Shown here: piece by piece, positions 37,114 to 47,476 of the stretch | Layout: each line of letters starts with the position of its first letter | Position numbering within the stretch: position 1 is the first letter of the stretch | Assembly (NCBI RefSeq): GCF_000482725.1 | Contig: NZ_KI519477.1 | Location: 47,314 to 111,313 of the forward strand | Length of the DNA stretch: 64,000 nucleotides | Source: Psychromonas arctica DSM 14288 | Lineage (GTDB): Bacteria; Pseudomonadota; Gammaproteobacteria; Enterobacterales; Psychromonadaceae | Direction: 5' to 3' | Made by a program: the position numbers and the translations under genes | Notes under the pieces: model-generated | Database searches by the model: none | Seen by the model: the letters and a program-made list of their open reading frames with translations, nothing else | Told to the model about the DNA's origin: nothing

Positions 37114-37321
37114 TTGGCAATCGATAGCTAGTAATAATCGCGCTTACTCTTAAAGGTTCAAAGAGTAAGCGTGTTGCGCCTAACAAGCCATATAATAAAA
37201 GCTAACGACTGTAAAAAGTTAGTATTTAAACGTTACTACAATGCTTCTCAAACTCTTTTTGATTTTTTATACCTACTTTATTTATTAGGTGACCAATACT
37301 GCGCACGACAAAGAAATCAAC

Positions 37322-38113
37322 TTAACCTTTCCAATCCTTTAATGACTCTAGAGTAAAACGCTGTTTTCCTAAACGAAAGACACTCTGTTGAGGCATTATT
37401 TCTACCAATTCAACCGCTCCAACATAATCACCAACTCGCATATCCACACCATTAATACGGATCCAGCGATCACTAGCTTTAGTTGAATAAACATGAGAGT
37501 CATAGCTCATCACAGGGACTTGATATTGGAATTGTGCAGGCATTTTTGTAATGTCAGATTCTACAACTGGTTGATCATTAACAACTTGGCTCGGCACTGA
37601 TTGTTGGCCTTGCTCAAGTTCAACAGCTAACGCGAAACGTTGCTGTAAATCACTGGGCACATCGGCTAGCGCAAGACTATTTTCAACTTCATCACTTTTT
37701 GTTGTGGTAAGTTCTAATTTATCATTCTGTGTGTTTTTTTCTGCAGATATAAAAGTTTGTGTACTCGTAACTAGCGCTTTTTTCTGTAATTTGGGTAAAG
37801 GTTTAGTTTTGAAATCAATTTCACTAACCTCATGAATAGGCTCTCTTACCCATTTGGGCTGTTGTGATATAACAGGTACCACTTGAACGCTAGATGTTTG
37901 TGTAGGGCTTGCGGTGATGGTTACACGATTAGTATTTGCTGTCACACTCTCTACTGGTTTAAATAATAAATACAAAACCAGCACTAATAACAACACGATT
38001 ATCAATAAAGCGGCTGCCACGACTAATTTCCAATTTTTATCTGTTGATTTATCTATCAATAGCGTCTCTGGATGATGCTTATTTTTTTCTAAAGCTTTTA
38101 ATATCGTAGACAT
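37322..38113 (-). CDS. exeB: GspB/ExeB-like type II secretion assembly protein
   Basis: A 263-residue bitopic protein: short cytoplasmic start MSTILKALEKNKHH, a membrane helix at about 29-50, a variable linker, and the T2SSB C-terminal domain (about 205-263) with SDRWIRINGVDMRVGDYV. ExeB pairs with ExeA to help pass the secretin through the peptidoglycan. It follows the exeA-like gene by 7 bp. The secretin partner may be a type II GspD elsewhere or PilQ at 51942-54080; this cannot be decided from the window. Confidence 0.85.
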   Translation of the reverse strand: MSTILKALEKNKHHPETLLIDKSTDKNWKLVVAAALLIIVLLLVLVLYLLFKPVESVTANTNRVTITASPTQTSSVQVVPVISQQPKWVREPIHEVSEIDFKTKPLPKLQKKALVTSTQTFISAEKNTQNDKLELTTTKSDEVENSLALADVPSDLQQRFALAVELEQGQQSVPSQVVNDQPVVESDITKMPAQFQYQVPVMSYDSHVYSTKASDRWIRINGVDMRVGDYVGAVELVEIMPQQSVFRLGKQRFTLESLKDWKG

Positions 38114-38120
38114 AACGATC

Positions 38121-39836
38121 CTATAACAACGATGGAATATTAGGTTCTGTTTGTTGCACTAAGAACATCAAGGTACGTCGCCCTACAATGCCGTCAGCAA
38201 CTAACCCATTATCATTTTGAAATTCAATTACTTGTTCCTTGAGCTTCCAATCAAAGCGTTGTTTATTAGTCGTTTTCAGACCATACAAGTTATTTAATTG
38301 TGTGCTTAACCATACAACTCGCTGGCTTTTTTCACCGAATTTTAGAGGCTTACTAATATCAAAGGGAGTTCGCCATAATAAAGTCAGGCCGCCATTCCAA
38401 TACTCTTCTAACCACTCTTCGGATACAGATATTTTTTGCTTACCTATTAACACTTCATATTGCGCTTTACCTTGCTGCTGGGTTTTATAAAGCACTGCAT
38501 ATACAACATCTTGATCGCTAGCCAGCTTAACCACCGCAGGATAATTTAACTGCTGTAGTTTTTGTAACGAAGTATTATCAGAAAAACATAACAATGAAGC
38601 AACCTCCCCCTGTTCACAGGTTGCATCCGCCAAATCAACTTGATAACCCCAAACTGCATATAAGGTTTGCAGCGCGTTTGCAAAGTAACCCTGGCTTAAG
38701 TCTAATTCAGGATAACTATCGAACCAGGTATAAATATCACTTTCTGAGTTTATACTTTCTGTCATTGTAGAAGGCAAAAGACTCACGTCATTAACTTCTG
38801 ATTCTGTTTGCAGCTGTTCTGCTTTAACTTCTGCTACTTGTATTGATGTAGAGACCGATGCAGATGAGTCAGAAAAACTAAACTCCCTAAGAGTTTCAAT
38901 GGCTTGTTGAGGTTGATTAAAATGGTGATATATTTTGGGTGCTTGCCAGACTGTGAACCCCGTTAACAGTAATAATAAAACAAACCGCCAAAACAGCTTA
39001 ACGGATTCAGTTGCATGACCATCGTCTAGACTCAAATCAATTTCTTTTACCGCTAAATCGATCATTTTAGCCGTTACTTTAGGCGAACTTTGGCTATATG
39101 CACAGAGCATACTTCGATCGCAAATAAGATTAATTAAACGTGGGATACCTCGGCTATATTTAAATATACGCTTTAATAATCGAGTTTCAAAAATAGGATA
39201 GCTTGCCCCCGCTACGTTGAGGCGATGTTGTATATAATATTCACTTTCTTGCAAAGTCAGTGGCAATAAATGATAACGTGCAGTAATACGTTGTGCCAAT
39301 TGGCGTAATTTATTTTCTTTAAGTTTTTGTTGTAGCTCCGTCTGTCCAATCAAAATAACTTGTAATGGTTTTTTATTGTTGGACTCAATATTAGTTAACA
39401 ACCTTAATTGCTCTAGCACTGAAAAACTTAAATGTTGCGCTTCATCAATTAGCACAATTGCACTACGTCCTTTCTCTAAATTGTTCAACATCCAACCACT
39501 GATCGCATCAAATAAAGTTTTTAAACTCGCTCTACTCTGTTCATATTCAATATTGAGTTGATCACAAATAGTCGCTAATAACTCAACTTCTGTTTGTGCT
39601 GGGTTCAGTATGAAAGCGATATCCGTTTCTGCTGGCATATCCTCTAACAGTGCTCGGCATACAGTAGTTTTACCTGTACCGACTTCTCCTGTTAATAAAA
39701 CAAAACCACCATTGCCCTGTAAGCCATACATTAAGTGTGCAAGAGCTTCTTTATGGCGATCACTTAAAAATAAAAAGTCGGGATCGGGAGAAATTGAAAA
39801 TGGTTGTTCTTTTAACGAAAAAAATTCTTGATACAT
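38121..39836 (-). CDS. exeA: ExeA/GspA-like AAA ATPase with peptidoglycan-binding domain
   Basis: A 571-residue protein. The N-terminal AAA ATPase has Walker A GEVGTGKTT (50-58) and Walker B IVLIDEAQHL, a membrane helix lies near 280-298, and a peptidoglycan-binding domain is seen near the C-terminus (WLSTQLNNLYG...QVIEFQNDNGLVADGIVG). In Aeromonas ExeA, this architecture remodels the cell wall for secretin assembly. The family N-terminus MYQEFFSLKEQPFSISPDPD fixes the start at 39836, with TAAGGT upstream; the extra 24 codons of open frame before it are rejected. Confidence 0.9.
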   Translation of the reverse strand: MYQEFFSLKEQPFSISPDPDFLFLSDRHKEALAHLMYGLQGNGGFVLLTGEVGTGKTTVCRALLEDMPAETDIAFILNPAQTEVELLATICDQLNIEYEQSRASLKTLFDAISGWMLNNLEKGRSAIVLIDEAQHLSFSVLEQLRLLTNIESNNKKPLQVILIGQTELQQKLKENKLRQLAQRITARYHLLPLTLQESEYYIQHRLNVAGASYPIFETRLLKRIFKYSRGIPRLINLICDRSMLCAYSQSSPKVTAKMIDLAVKEIDLSLDDGHATESVKLFWRFVLLLLLTGFTVWQAPKIYHHFNQPQQAIETLREFSFSDSSASVSTSIQVAEVKAEQLQTESEVNDVSLLPSTMTESINSESDIYTWFDSYPELDLSQGYFANALQTLYAVWGYQVDLADATCEQGEVASLLCFSDNTSLQKLQQLNYPAVVKLASDQDVVYAVLYKTQQQGKAQYEVLIGKQKISVSEEWLEEYWNGGLTLLWRTPFDISKPLKFGEKSQRVVWLSTQLNNLYGLKTTNKQRFDWKLKEQVIEFQNDNGLVADGIVGRRTLMFLVQQTEPNIPSLL

Positions 39837-40090
39837 TTTAAACCTTAAACAATGTGTTGAGCCTATTGGATCAGGATCAGAGAACCAGCTTGCCTTAATG
39901 AATATCATAAACGATTTATTGGTGAAACATTTTAGAAACCAATTACTACTTCGACATTACTCAAGCTTAACAAGAGTTATAACTAATATTCAGCGAGATA
40001 CCTGCTATTATTTTAGAAACACAATGACAAGTTTCTGCATCTTCAGATAGTTTCAGTATAATAACCAAATAATTCATTAAGGGGGAAACT

Positions 40091-41320
40091 ATGCGTGTAT
40101 TTTTAGTTGGCGGCGCAGTTAGAGATCAACTATTAGGGCTCGAAGTTAAAGACCGTGACTTCGTGGTAATTAATAGTACCCCAGAGCACATGCTAACACA
40201 GGGCTTCAATCAAGTAGGCAAAGACTTCCCAGTATTTTTACATCCTAAAACAGGAGAAGAATATGCACTGGCAAGAACAGAGCGCAAGCAAGGGATTGGT
40301 TATACAGGTTTTAGCTGCTACGCGGGTCAAGATGTCAGTTTAGAAGATGATCTCGCACGACGCGATCTCACCATCAATGCAATAGCTCAATCTGCAGATC
40401 AAAAATTAATTGACCCCTATGGTGGCCAACAAGATTTAGAGAGGAAAACATTACGTCATATCAGCCCTGCATTTAGTGAAGATCCCTTAAGAGTTTTACG
40501 GGTAGCTCGCTTCGCAGCACGTTTCGCTAAACTTGGTTTTAGCATCGCAGAAGAAACACAGCAACTAATGGCTAATATTGCTAAAAGTGGTGAGCTACAG
40601 AGCTTAAGCCCAGAGCGAATTTGGACTGAAACAGAAAAAGCCTTACAAACCGATAGCCCACAAACATATTTTCAAGTGTTACGAGATTGTGGTGCTTTAG
40701 CGGCACTATTCCCCGAAGTTGATAACTTATATGGTGTACCCGCCCCTAAACGCTGGCACCCAGAGATAGATACCGGAATTCATACCTTAATGGTGGTGGA
40801 GCAAGCGGCTTTACTCTCTGATTCTGTCGCCTTTCGGTTTGCTTGTTTAGTACATGATTTAGGCAAAGCATTAACTCCTGAGAGTGAATGGCCAAGCCAT
40901 AAAGGCCACGGAATGAAAGGGTTATCAGTGATTAAAAAGTTCTGTAAGCGCTTAAAGATACCTAATGATTGTCGAGATTTAGCACTGTTAGTTAGCGAAC
41001 ACCATACTAATATCCACAGTGCTTTTGAATTAAGAGCAAGCACCATGGTGGGGATCATGGATAAATGTGATGCATGGCGTAAACCTGAACGCTTCCAACA
41101 AATGTTGCAATGTTGTGTCGCAGACTCAAAAGGACGTACCGGTTTTGAGTTATTACCTTATCCAACAGCCGATTATATGTGGCAAGCATTTCAACAAGCT
41201 TTAAAGGTTGATATCCAAGCGATTATCAAAGCAGGTTTTCAAGGTGTGGAAATCAGACACAAACTAAATGAACAGCGTATTCAGAAAGTGCAAGCATTCA
41301 AAGAGCAGCATTCACGTTAA
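40091..41320 (+). CDS. cca: CCA-adding tRNA nucleotidyltransferase
   Basis: A 409-residue enzyme (E. coli 412) that builds or repairs the 3' CCA end of tRNAs. The class II nucleotidyltransferase head shows [21 protein letters not shown] with the catalytic DxD, then the [10 protein letters not shown] and [16 protein letters not shown] motifs. A C-terminal HD domain is present with [19 protein letters not shown], so phosphatase and phosphodiesterase activities are likely, as in E. coli. AGGGGGAAA before the ATG is a strong ribosome site. Confidence 0.97.
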   Translation: MRVFLVGGAVRDQLLGLEVKDRDFVVINSTPEHMLTQGFNQVGKDFPVFLHPKTGEEYALARTERKQGIGYTGFSCYAGQDVSLEDDLARRDLTINAIAQSADQKLIDPYGGQQDLERKTLRHISPAFSEDPLRVLRVARFAARFAKLGFSIAEETQQLMANIAKSGELQSLSPERIWTETEKALQTDSPQTYFQVLRDCGALAALFPEVDNLYGVPAPKRWHPEIDTGIHTLMVVEQAALLSDSVAFRFACLVHDLGKALTPESEWPSHKGHGMKGLSVIKKFCKRLKIPNDCRDLALLVSEHHTNIHSAFELRASTMVGIMDKCDAWRKPERFQQMLQCCVADSKGRTGFELLPYPTADYMWQAFQQALKVDIQAIIKAGFQGVEIRHKLNEQRIQKVQAFKEQHSR

Positions 41321-41325
41321 GTAAA

Positions 41326-41367
41326 CCTGACTAAAGAAGCAGATAACGCTCTCTTTAGTCAGGGTTT
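41326..41367. terminator. Hairpin between cca and uppP
   Basis: CCTGACTAAAGA (41326-41337) pairs with TCTTTAGTCAGG (41352-41363), a perfect 12-bp stem between two convergent genes. The T-rich tail is short, so it is probably a shared, moderately strong terminator. Confidence 0.65.
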
Positions 41368-41409
41368 AGTAAAAGTAAACAGTGAGCAAAAATCGACCTT
41401 TATTAAAAA

Positions 41410-42207
41410 TCACGCTAATACATAAAATAAAGCGGCGCCTAATAATAAACGATAGATAACAAAAGGCAGCATACCGACCTTATTCAGTAGTATTAAGAAA
41501 ACATGAATGCATAAAATAGCACTGATAAATGAAACACCTGCGCCTAACAATAACGACGGCCAATCAACATACTCGTCCGATAAAATAAACTTTAATAAGT
41601 CATAGCCTGATGCCATAGCAATAATTGGAATTGACATTAAAAAGGAAAAACGTGCTGCAGCATTACGTGTTAAACCAAGCATTAAAGCGGCCGTTATCGT
41701 AATACCTGAGCGAGACGTCCCAGGAATAAGCGCTAATGCTTGTGCAAAACCTAAGAAAATAGCCCCTTTTAATCCCGTTTGATACTCTGTTTTTACTTGT
41801 TTTGCTTTGCTATCCGCCCACCATAATAATAAACCAAATAAGATGGTCGTCACTGCAATCACATAACCACTACGTAAATACAATTCAACATAATCTTTGC
41901 CAAAAAAACCAATCGCAGCAGCAGGAATAGTAGCGAGAATAATCCACCATGCCAATTTACTGTCTTGACTATGATTTTTATTCTTAACTGAATCAACCCA
42001 AGCAACAGACATATTGACCACTTCACGGTAAAAATAAATAAGAACAGCCGCTAAGGTGCCTATATTTAATACTAAATCAAAGGCTAAGCCTTGGTCTTGC
42101 CAGCCAAATAATACCGACGGTAAAATTAAGTGGGCTGAGCTAGAAATAGGTAAAAACTCAGTTAAACCTTGTATCAAGGCTAATACTACAACTTCTAAAG
42201 TACTCAT
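41410..42207 (-). CDS. uppP: Undecaprenyl-diphosphate phosphatase
   Basis: A 265-residue inner-membrane enzyme (also called BacA; E. coli 273) that dephosphorylates undecaprenyl diphosphate so the lipid carrier can be reused for cell wall synthesis; it also gives bacitracin resistance. Both active-site motifs are intact: [14 protein letters not shown] near 14-27 and [13 protein letters not shown] near 160-172. Seven to eight membrane helices are visible. It is followed upstream by folK and folB on the same strand, as in E. coli order. Confidence 0.96.
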   Translation of the reverse strand: MSTLEVVVLALIQGLTEFLPISSSAHLILPSVLFGWQDQGLAFDLVLNIGTLAAVLIYFYREVVNMSVAWVDSVKNKNHSQDSKLAWWIILATIPAAAIGFFGKDYVELYLRSGYVIAVTTILFGLLLWWADSKAKQVKTEYQTGLKGAIFLGFAQALALIPGTSRSGITITAALMLGLTRNAAARFSFLMSIPIIAMASGYDLLKFILSDEYVDWPSLLLGAGVSFISAILCIHVFLILLNKVGMLPFVIYRLLLGAALFYVLA

Positions 42208-42244
42208 TGTGTTCTCGTTTAATAAAATAGTAATGGCTTTATTG

Positions 42245-42730
42245 TTAGAAAATAGGTCTAACTACTTCCCATAATTTTTGCGTATGTTTAGGGTACTCTG
42301 CCCAAAGTTGTTGATAACTAATCGCTAATATAGGATGCTGTAAAGTTGGGGCTAATTCCGCTAAAGGCTGCAATACAAATGCATTTTTAGTAATTTCAGC
42401 CCGCGGAAGATCATAACTCGCGTCAACCTTTTGATCATATAATAATAAGTCTAAATCTAAGGTTCTTGGTGCATATTTAATCGCTTTTAGTGGCCGCCCT
42501 AACTGTATTTCTATTGCTTTTAATATCGCAATTACCGCTTGGACAGATAACTCACTATTAAATTCAGCGACTAAATTATAAAAATTACCACCGTCAAAGC
42601 CAACGGCTTCACTTTCAAATACTCGAGATAACTGAAGATCTGGAAAGTGTGTTTTCAACAGCAAGACACCTTGACGAATATTTTCATCACGATCGATACT
42701 TGAACCGATACCAATAAAAATATGCGCCAT
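42245..42730 (-). CDS. folK: HPPK: hydroxymethyl-dihydropterin pyrophosphokinase
   Basis: A 161-residue enzyme (E. coli 159) that transfers pyrophosphate from ATP to the pterin in folate synthesis. The [19 protein letters not shown] start, the KAIEIQLGR segment and the [13 protein letters not shown] magnesium-binding motif are present. It starts within the stop of folB (TAATG), so it is translationally coupled to the enzyme that supplies its substrate. In E. coli folK is elsewhere, with pcnB. Confidence 0.94.
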   Translation of the reverse strand: MAHIFIGIGSSIDRDENIRQGVLLLKTHFPDLQLSRVFESEAVGFDGGNFYNLVAEFNSELSVQAVIAILKAIEIQLGRPLKAIKYAPRTLDLDLLLYDQKVDASYDLPRAEITKNAFVLQPLAELAPTLQHPILAISYQQLWAEYPKHTQKLWEVVRPIF

Positions 42731-43083
42731 TACTTACTGCCACGCTCTATTTGCACACCTAAACTTTGTGCATTCGCTAATGCGCCAGGTTTATGTAACG
42801 TTAATTTAATCCATGGCACCGAAAACTCTTGCATAATCAAGGCTGCAACACGCTCAGCCATTGTTTCAATTAATTCAAACTGATTTTGCTGGGCAAACTT
42901 ATTAACGCACTCTGAGACACTAAAATAATTTAGGGCTAGATTAATATCATCGCTGTCGGCAGCTGGGCGATTATCGAAAGCCATTTCTAAATCAAAATAC
43001 AATTTTTGTTGAACCGATTTTTCCCAGCCATACACGCCAATTGTACTAATCACTTGTAGCTGCTTAATAAAAACAATATCCAT
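42730..43083 (-). CDS. folB: Dihydroneopterin aldolase
   Basis: A 117-residue enzyme (E. coli 122) that converts dihydroneopterin to 6-hydroxymethyl-dihydropterin, the step before FolK. The N-terminus MDIVFIKQLQVISTIGVYGW and the LTLHKPGALANAQSLGV tail match the family, which places the start at 43083. The frame is open up to 43158 but those 25 residues lack family support. The stop shares a base with the folK start. Confidence 0.95.
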   Translation of the reverse strand: MDIVFIKQLQVISTIGVYGWEKSVQQKLYFDLEMAFDNRPAADSDDINLALNYFSVSECVNKFAQQNQFELIETMAERVAALIMQEFSVPWIKLTLHKPGALANAQSLGVQIERGSK

Positions 43084-43252
43084 TTTAAACCCCATGATGT
43101 GTCTATTTTTTAGTCGCTGATACTTTTTTTTGTAGTGCTTAACGCGTAAACTCGACACGTTATATTGAATATTATAATAAGATGGTCAAATTTTTATCTT
43201 GATATCTATTATGATGCGCCACATTTTACCTGATTGGGATTAAATAAGTACC

Positions 43253-43849
43253 ATGATTATACTGGCTACACTTATTTTTAGCATATCTGCTTATTTTATT
43301 GGCGGGCTAAATGGCGCAATTTTATTATGTAAAATAAAAGGTTGGCCAGATCCTCGCTCACAAGGCTCCAAAAATCCTGGTGCAACTAACATCCTTCGCC
43401 TTCACAGTGCGCAAGCAGCCAGTTTAGTGTTTATTTTCGATCTTTTAAAAGGTGCTTTCCCTGTTTATTTTGCTTATTACCTTGGTATCCCACCTTTTGC
43501 TATTGGTTTTATTGGTATTGCGACTTGTTTAGGGCATATTTTTCCAGCTTATTTTGATTTTAAAGGGGGAAAAGGGGTTGCAACAGGATTAGGCATATTA
43601 TTACCCTTAGGTATGGACATGACTGGATTAACTTTAATTACTTGGTTATCAGTCATTGCTATGAGTGGCTACGCTTCATTGGCAGCAATCATTACTGCTA
43701 TTGCTGCTCCAGTCTTTGTCAATTATATTAAACCAGAGTTCACATTACCTGTTCTAATGTTATCGTGTTTAATTATTGTGAGTCATATCAGTAATATTAG
43801 AAGGCTACTGACAGGTAAAGAAAAGAAAATAGTGAACTGGAAACAATAA
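43253..43849 (+). CDS. plsY: Acyl-phosphate glycerol-3-phosphate acyltransferase PlsY
   Basis: A 198-residue integral membrane enzyme (E. coli 205) that uses acyl phosphate to acylate glycerol-3-phosphate, parallel to PlsB. Signature motifs are present: GSKNPGATNILR, FDLLKGAFPVYFA and FKGGKGVATGLG. Five membrane helices are visible. It is divergent from folB, as in E. coli. This chromosome thus has both PlsB and PlsY, which is usual for gammaproteobacteria. Confidence 0.95.
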   Translation: MIILATLIFSISAYFIGGLNGAILLCKIKGWPDPRSQGSKNPGATNILRLHSAQAASLVFIFDLLKGAFPVYFAYYLGIPPFAIGFIGIATCLGHIFPAYFDFKGGKGVATGLGILLPLGMDMTGLTLITWLSVIAMSGYASLAAIITAIAAPVFVNYIKPEFTLPVLMLSCLIIVSHISNIRRLLTGKEKKIVNWKQ

Positions 43850-43859
43850 TATCCATAAA

Positions 43860-43884
43860 GAGATTGGTAGTTAATGGCAATCTC
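43860..43884. terminator. Weak hairpin after plsY
   Basis: GAGATTG (43860-43866) pairs with CAATCTC (43878-43884), a 7-bp stem 11 bp after the plsY stop. It is followed by GTTATAATT, not a clear T-run. Confidence 0.4.
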
Positions 43885-43953
43885 GTTATAATTAATACTT
43901 TAACAACAAGCTAACTTGAATATTAGTTTTTATTAACATTTACAGGAGTTCAC

Positions 43954-44382
43954 GTGATCCTTATTAAACGTCTTAGCCTATTTATTGCGCTTTCATTAAG
44001 CCTATTTAGTGCACCAAGCTTTACACAAGATCTATCTGAAGAAGCGATTGCGAATCGTATCGCCCCGATTGGTGATGTTTATATTGATGGTGAAATTGAA
44101 ACTGCAAGTGCAGGTAACGATTCAAGTGAACCAGCAGGTCCTCGATCAGGTGAGAAAATTTACAATACATATTGTGTAGCATGTCATGCTACTGGAGCCG
44201 CTGGCGCACCTATCAAAGGTAATGCAGATGCGTGGCAGCCTCGTGTTGCACAGGGTGAAGAAACTTTAATTACCCATGCAATACAAGGATTTAATGCTAT
44301 GCCAGCTCGAGGTACTTGTAGCGACTGTAGCGATGATGAAATCGCTTCAACGGTTAAGTTTTTAATTAAAGATTTATATTAA
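43954..44382 (+). CDS. Cytochrome c5-like c-type cytochrome
   Basis: A 142-residue secreted monohaem cytochrome. A signal peptide (MILIKRLSLFIALSLSLFSA, cut near residue 24) is followed by a 40-residue acidic linker and a class I cytochrome domain with haem motif CVACH and distal methionine in FNAMPARG. An additional CSDC pair near the C-terminus is the typical cytochrome c5 disulphide. It would carry electrons in the periplasm. The start is a GTG with CAGGAG close upstream. A strong terminator follows. Confidence 0.9.
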   Translation: MILIKRLSLFIALSLSLFSAPSFTQDLSEEAIANRIAPIGDVYIDGEIETASAGNDSSEPAGPRSGEKIYNTYCVACHATGAAGAPIKGNADAWQPRVAQGEETLITHAIQGFNAMPARGTCSDCSDDEIASTVKFLIKDLY

Positions 44383-44407
44383 TCAACTAATTAAACTGCT
44401 CTTTCAA

Positions 44408-44440
44408 TAAAAAAAGCGAATTGATATTCGCTTTTTTTGT
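44408..44440 (+). terminator. Terminator after the cytochrome gene
   Basis: AAAAAAGCGAAT pairs with ATTCGCTTTTTTT around a short loop, with T residues continuing. It is a classical intrinsic terminator. Confidence 0.9.
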
Positions 44441-44467
44441 TTTTATTTTATGAAAAGGAAATAGATT

Positions 44468-44884
44468 ATGCGTTTATTACACACTATGTTACGTGTAGGT
44501 GATTTACAAAAGTCATTGGATTTCTATCAACAAGTATTAGATATGAAACTATTACGTCAATCCGAAAATGCTGAGTATAAATATACTCTTGCTTTTTTAG
44601 GTTACGGTGATGAGCTTAATACAACGGTGATAGAGCTAACTTACAACTGGGGAACAGAGAGCTATGACTTAGGCAATGCTTACGGACATATTGCAATCGA
44701 AACTGATGATATTTACCAAACTTGTGAAAAAATAAAAAGTTTAGGCGGTGTGATCACTCGTGAGCCGGGCCCAGTAAAAGGCGGCACCACAGTGATTGCA
44801 TTCGTAAAAGACCCAGACGGTTATATGATTGAACTGATCAATAAAAAGGATGCAGGTAAAGGCTTAGGTCACCCCTCACTTTAA
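44468..44884 (+). CDS. gloA: Lactoylglutathione lyase (glyoxalase I)
   Basis: A 138-residue metalloenzyme (E. coli 135) that turns the hemithioacetal of methylglyoxal and glutathione into lactoylglutathione. The metal ligands can be seen: His5 in LLHTMLRVG, Glu56 in VIELTYN, His74 in YGHIAIE and Glu122 in YMIELI. Methylglyoxal synthase (mgsA) is also in this window, at 63207, so the cell both makes and detoxifies methylglyoxal. Confidence 0.96.
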   Translation: MRLLHTMLRVGDLQKSLDFYQQVLDMKLLRQSENAEYKYTLAFLGYGDELNTTVIELTYNWGTESYDLGNAYGHIAIETDDIYQTCEKIKSLGGVITREPGPVKGGTTVIAFVKDPDGYMIELINKKDAGKGLGHPSL

Positions 44885-44910
44885 GTTGCTACTGCTGAAC
44901 AACTGAAAGC

Positions 44911-44940
44911 AAAAAGGCTGATTCAAATCAGCCTTTTATA
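44911..44940. terminator. Bidirectional terminator between gloA and trpS
   Basis: AAAAGGCTGATT pairs perfectly with AATCAGCCTTTT around a 1-3 base loop; A-run on one side and T-run on the other serve the convergent genes. Confidence 0.9.
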
Positions 44941-44973
44941 ATCATTAGCAATCAAGAGACAAACATTAGCGAC

Positions 44974-45975
44974 TTATTTTGGTAAGAAACCCACTTTGTC
45001 ATAAACTTTTGCAAGTGTTTCTGCAGCACGTTGACGTGCCTTTTCAGCGCCTACTCTTGCCATTGCTTGTAATGCCTGCTCATCTGCACGTAATGCTTTA
45101 AAACGTGATTGAATTGGCTCAAGTAATGTCACAACAGCATCTGCGGTATCAGATTTTAAATGCCCATACATTTTATCTTCATACTCTGGGATCAAGCTTT
45201 CGATGCTTTTACCCGTAGAGCATGAAAGTAAGGTCAATAGGTTAGACACGCCAGGTTTTTCAACTGTATCAAAATAAATACGCGCTTTGTCATCAGAGTC
45301 TGTCGCTGCACTTTTTATTTTTTTCATGATCTTCTTCGGATCTTCTAATAATGCAATAAAGTTCTTCTCATTGTCATCGGACTTAGACATTTTTTTGGTC
45401 GGTTCTTGTAAACTCATAATGCGCGCACCATGCTCTGGAATCGCAGGTTCAGGCACAACAAACGTATCGCCATAAGCATTATTAAAACGTGAAGCAATAT
45501 CCCGTGCAAGCTCAAGATGTTGTTTTTGATCACTGCCTACAGGTACACTTTGTGGACCATATAAAAGAATATCCGCAGCCATTAATACTGGATAGGAGAA
45601 TAATCCGGCAGTAATATTACTAACATTTCGCTGTGATTTTTCTTTGAATTGCGTCATACGATTCAATTCACCCATTTGTGTATAGCAGTTCAAAATCCAT
45701 GCAAGCTCTGCATGCTCTGGCACTTGTGACTGAATAAACATAGTGCTTTTTTGTGGATCAATACCCACTGCTTGATACATTGCTAATCCATCATAGATAG
45801 CACTACGCAATGCTTTAGGATCTTGACGTACAGTGATGGCATGCAAATCAACAAGACAAAATAAGCAATCATGCGTCTCTTGCATAGCAACCCATTGACG
45901 TAGGGCGCCCATATAGTTGCCAATAGTTAAGCCACCTGAAGGCTGACAGCCACTTAATACAACTGGTTTAGTCAT
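44974..45975 (-). CDS. trpS: Tryptophanyl-tRNA synthetase
   Basis: A 333-residue class I aminoacyl-tRNA synthetase (E. coli 334). The HIGH-like motif appears as [14 protein letters not shown], and KMSKS as KKMSKSDDN. Other family segments, such as [12 protein letters not shown], are intact. It is last in the conserved run aroK-aroB-damX-dam-rpe-gph-trpS, 21 bp after gph. Confidence 0.98.
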   Translation of the reverse strand: MTKPVVLSGCQPSGGLTIGNYMGALRQWVAMQETHDCLFCLVDLHAITVRQDPKALRSAIYDGLAMYQAVGIDPQKSTMFIQSQVPEHAELAWILNCYTQMGELNRMTQFKEKSQRNVSNITAGLFSYPVLMAADILLYGPQSVPVGSDQKQHLELARDIASRFNNAYGDTFVVPEPAIPEHGARIMSLQEPTKKMSKSDDNEKNFIALLEDPKKIMKKIKSAATDSDDKARIYFDTVEKPGVSNLLTLLSCSTGKSIESLIPEYEDKMYGHLKSDTADAVVTLLEPIQSRFKALRADEQALQAMARVGAEKARQRAAETLAKVYDKVGFLPK

Positions 45976-45996
45976 CTTTAATTTCCTTCATTACTT

Positions 45997-46668
45997 TTAT
46001 AGTAATGTTAATAATTCATCGAAATGATTAATAATATAATCAGGGTTAATATCTGCGATGGGCTCACCATAGTTATAACCGTAAGTTAGTGCGATTGTTT
46101 TTATCTTTGCATTTTGCCCAGCTAAAATATCATTACGCGAATCACCCACCATCACCGCTTGAGATAATGCGACATTAAAATATTCACAGGCATGATTTAC
46201 TTGCATTGGATCAGGTTTATTTTTACTCAAGGTATCACCACCCAGTAGTAAATCAAAGCAACGATTAATACCAAAATAAGCCAGTAATTTCGGTAAAAAT
46301 TGCTCCGCCTTGTTGGTGATTAACGCAATTTTGTAGCCTTTATCTTGGAGTGAAAATAAAGTACTTCTAACCGCAGGGTATAATCCAGATTCGGTATTTA
46401 AAAATTGCTGGTAATACCCTTCAAATATAGAGACTGCGTGAGTTAATTCAGCTTCAGAGCTTGCTTTACCCAGTACATGTAGCAAGCTACGCTCGACCAT
46501 TTTAGGAATACCATCACCAACCCAGGTTTTAACCAATAGATCATTAACATGAGGCAAAACCAAGTCATCTAGCATCGCATTTAATGCTAAACGCAAATCC
46601 GGCACACTGTTCACGAGTGTGCCATCAAGATCAAAACAAATTAGTTTAATATCAGTTAATTTAGGCAT
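45997..46668 (-). CDS. gph: Phosphoglycolate phosphatase
   Basis: A 223-residue HAD phosphatase. Motif I FDLDGTLVNS (nucleophile Asp), motif II LITNKA, the lysine in SKNKPDP and motif IV MVGDSRNDI are intact. It removes phosphate from 2-phosphoglycolate, formed in part during repair of oxidative DNA damage. It sits between rpe (12 bp) and trpS (20 bp) in the operon. Confidence 0.95.
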   Translation of the reverse strand: MPKLTDIKLICFDLDGTLVNSVPDLRLALNAMLDDLVLPHVNDLLVKTWVGDGIPKMVERSLLHVLGKASSEAELTHAVSIFEGYYQQFLNTESGLYPAVRSTLFSLQDKGYKIALITNKAEQFLPKLLAYFGINRCFDLLLGGDTLSKNKPDPMQVNHACEYFNVALSQAVMVGDSRNDILAGQNAKIKTIALTYGYNYGEPIADINPDYIINHFDELLTLL

Positions 46669-46680
46669 AATAATATTTCA

Positions 46681-47352
46681 CTATTTTGCTTGTGCTAATT
46701 GCTCACGCATTTCGTCAATCACTGCTTTATAATCAGGCTGGTTAAAAATAGCTGAACCGGCAACAAACATATCAGCGCCCGCTTCTGCGATCTCTTTAAT
46801 ATTGTCAGTTTTAACGCCGCCATCTACCTGTAAGCGAATATCACGGCCACTTTGATCGATCAATTTTCTTACTTGGCGTAATTTTTCAAGTGTATGAGGA
46901 ATAAATGATTGCCCACCAAAACCAGGGTTTACTGACATTAGAAGAACAACATCTAACTTATCTATAACATGGGTTAATTGTTCTAGTGAAGTCGCAGGAT
47001 TTAACACTAAACCCGCTTTACAACCATGGTCTTTAATTAATTGTAATGAGCGATCAACATGTTTTGATGCTTCAGGGTGGAAAGTGATAATAGAGGCACC
47101 TGCTTCTGCAAACTGAACAATCATGCTGTCTACTGGTTCAACCATTAGGTGAACATCAATGGGTGCAGTAATACCATAGTCACGTAGTGCTTTACATACC
47201 ATCGGACCGATCGTTAAGTTGGGTACGTAATGGTTATCCATTACGTCAAAATGCACAACATCTGCACCATCATCAAGTACTTTTTGAACGTCATCACCTA
47301 AACGCGCAAAATCTGCAGATAAAATTGAAGGTGCAATTAAATAATCAGTCAT
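46681..47352 (-). CDS. rpe: Ribulose-phosphate 3-epimerase
   Basis: A 223-residue TIM-barrel enzyme (E. coli 225) interconverting ribulose-5-phosphate and xylulose-5-phosphate. Signature elements: [33 protein letters not shown] with metal-binding His/Asp, [16 protein letters not shown] and [10 protein letters not shown]. It is separated from dam by about 124 bp, so the downstream trio rpe-gph-trpS may have its own promoter as well as readthrough. Confidence 0.97.
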   Translation of the reverse strand: MTDYLIAPSILSADFARLGDDVQKVLDDGADVVHFDVMDNHYVPNLTIGPMVCKALRDYGITAPIDVHLMVEPVDSMIVQFAEAGASIITFHPEASKHVDRSLQLIKDHGCKAGLVLNPATSLEQLTHVIDKLDVVLLMSVNPGFGGQSFIPHTLEKLRQVRKLIDQSGRDIRLQVDGGVKTDNIKEIAEAGADMFVAGSAIFNQPDYKAVIDEMREQLAQAK

Positions 47353-47476
47353 GGTAGTGCTTCCCTAAATAGAAATGAGCTAAATAATGAGTGCATTATT
47401 CTACCTAAGGCGGCTCTAACACACTAATTTTTATTTGTGATGTGGCGACTAAATAAGTTATTTTTGAAGTTTGTCT

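Noticed and set aside
37171..37356. Small plus-strand ORF between ygiM and exeB
   Set aside because: It overlaps the end of exeB, has no ribosome site and no recognisable features.
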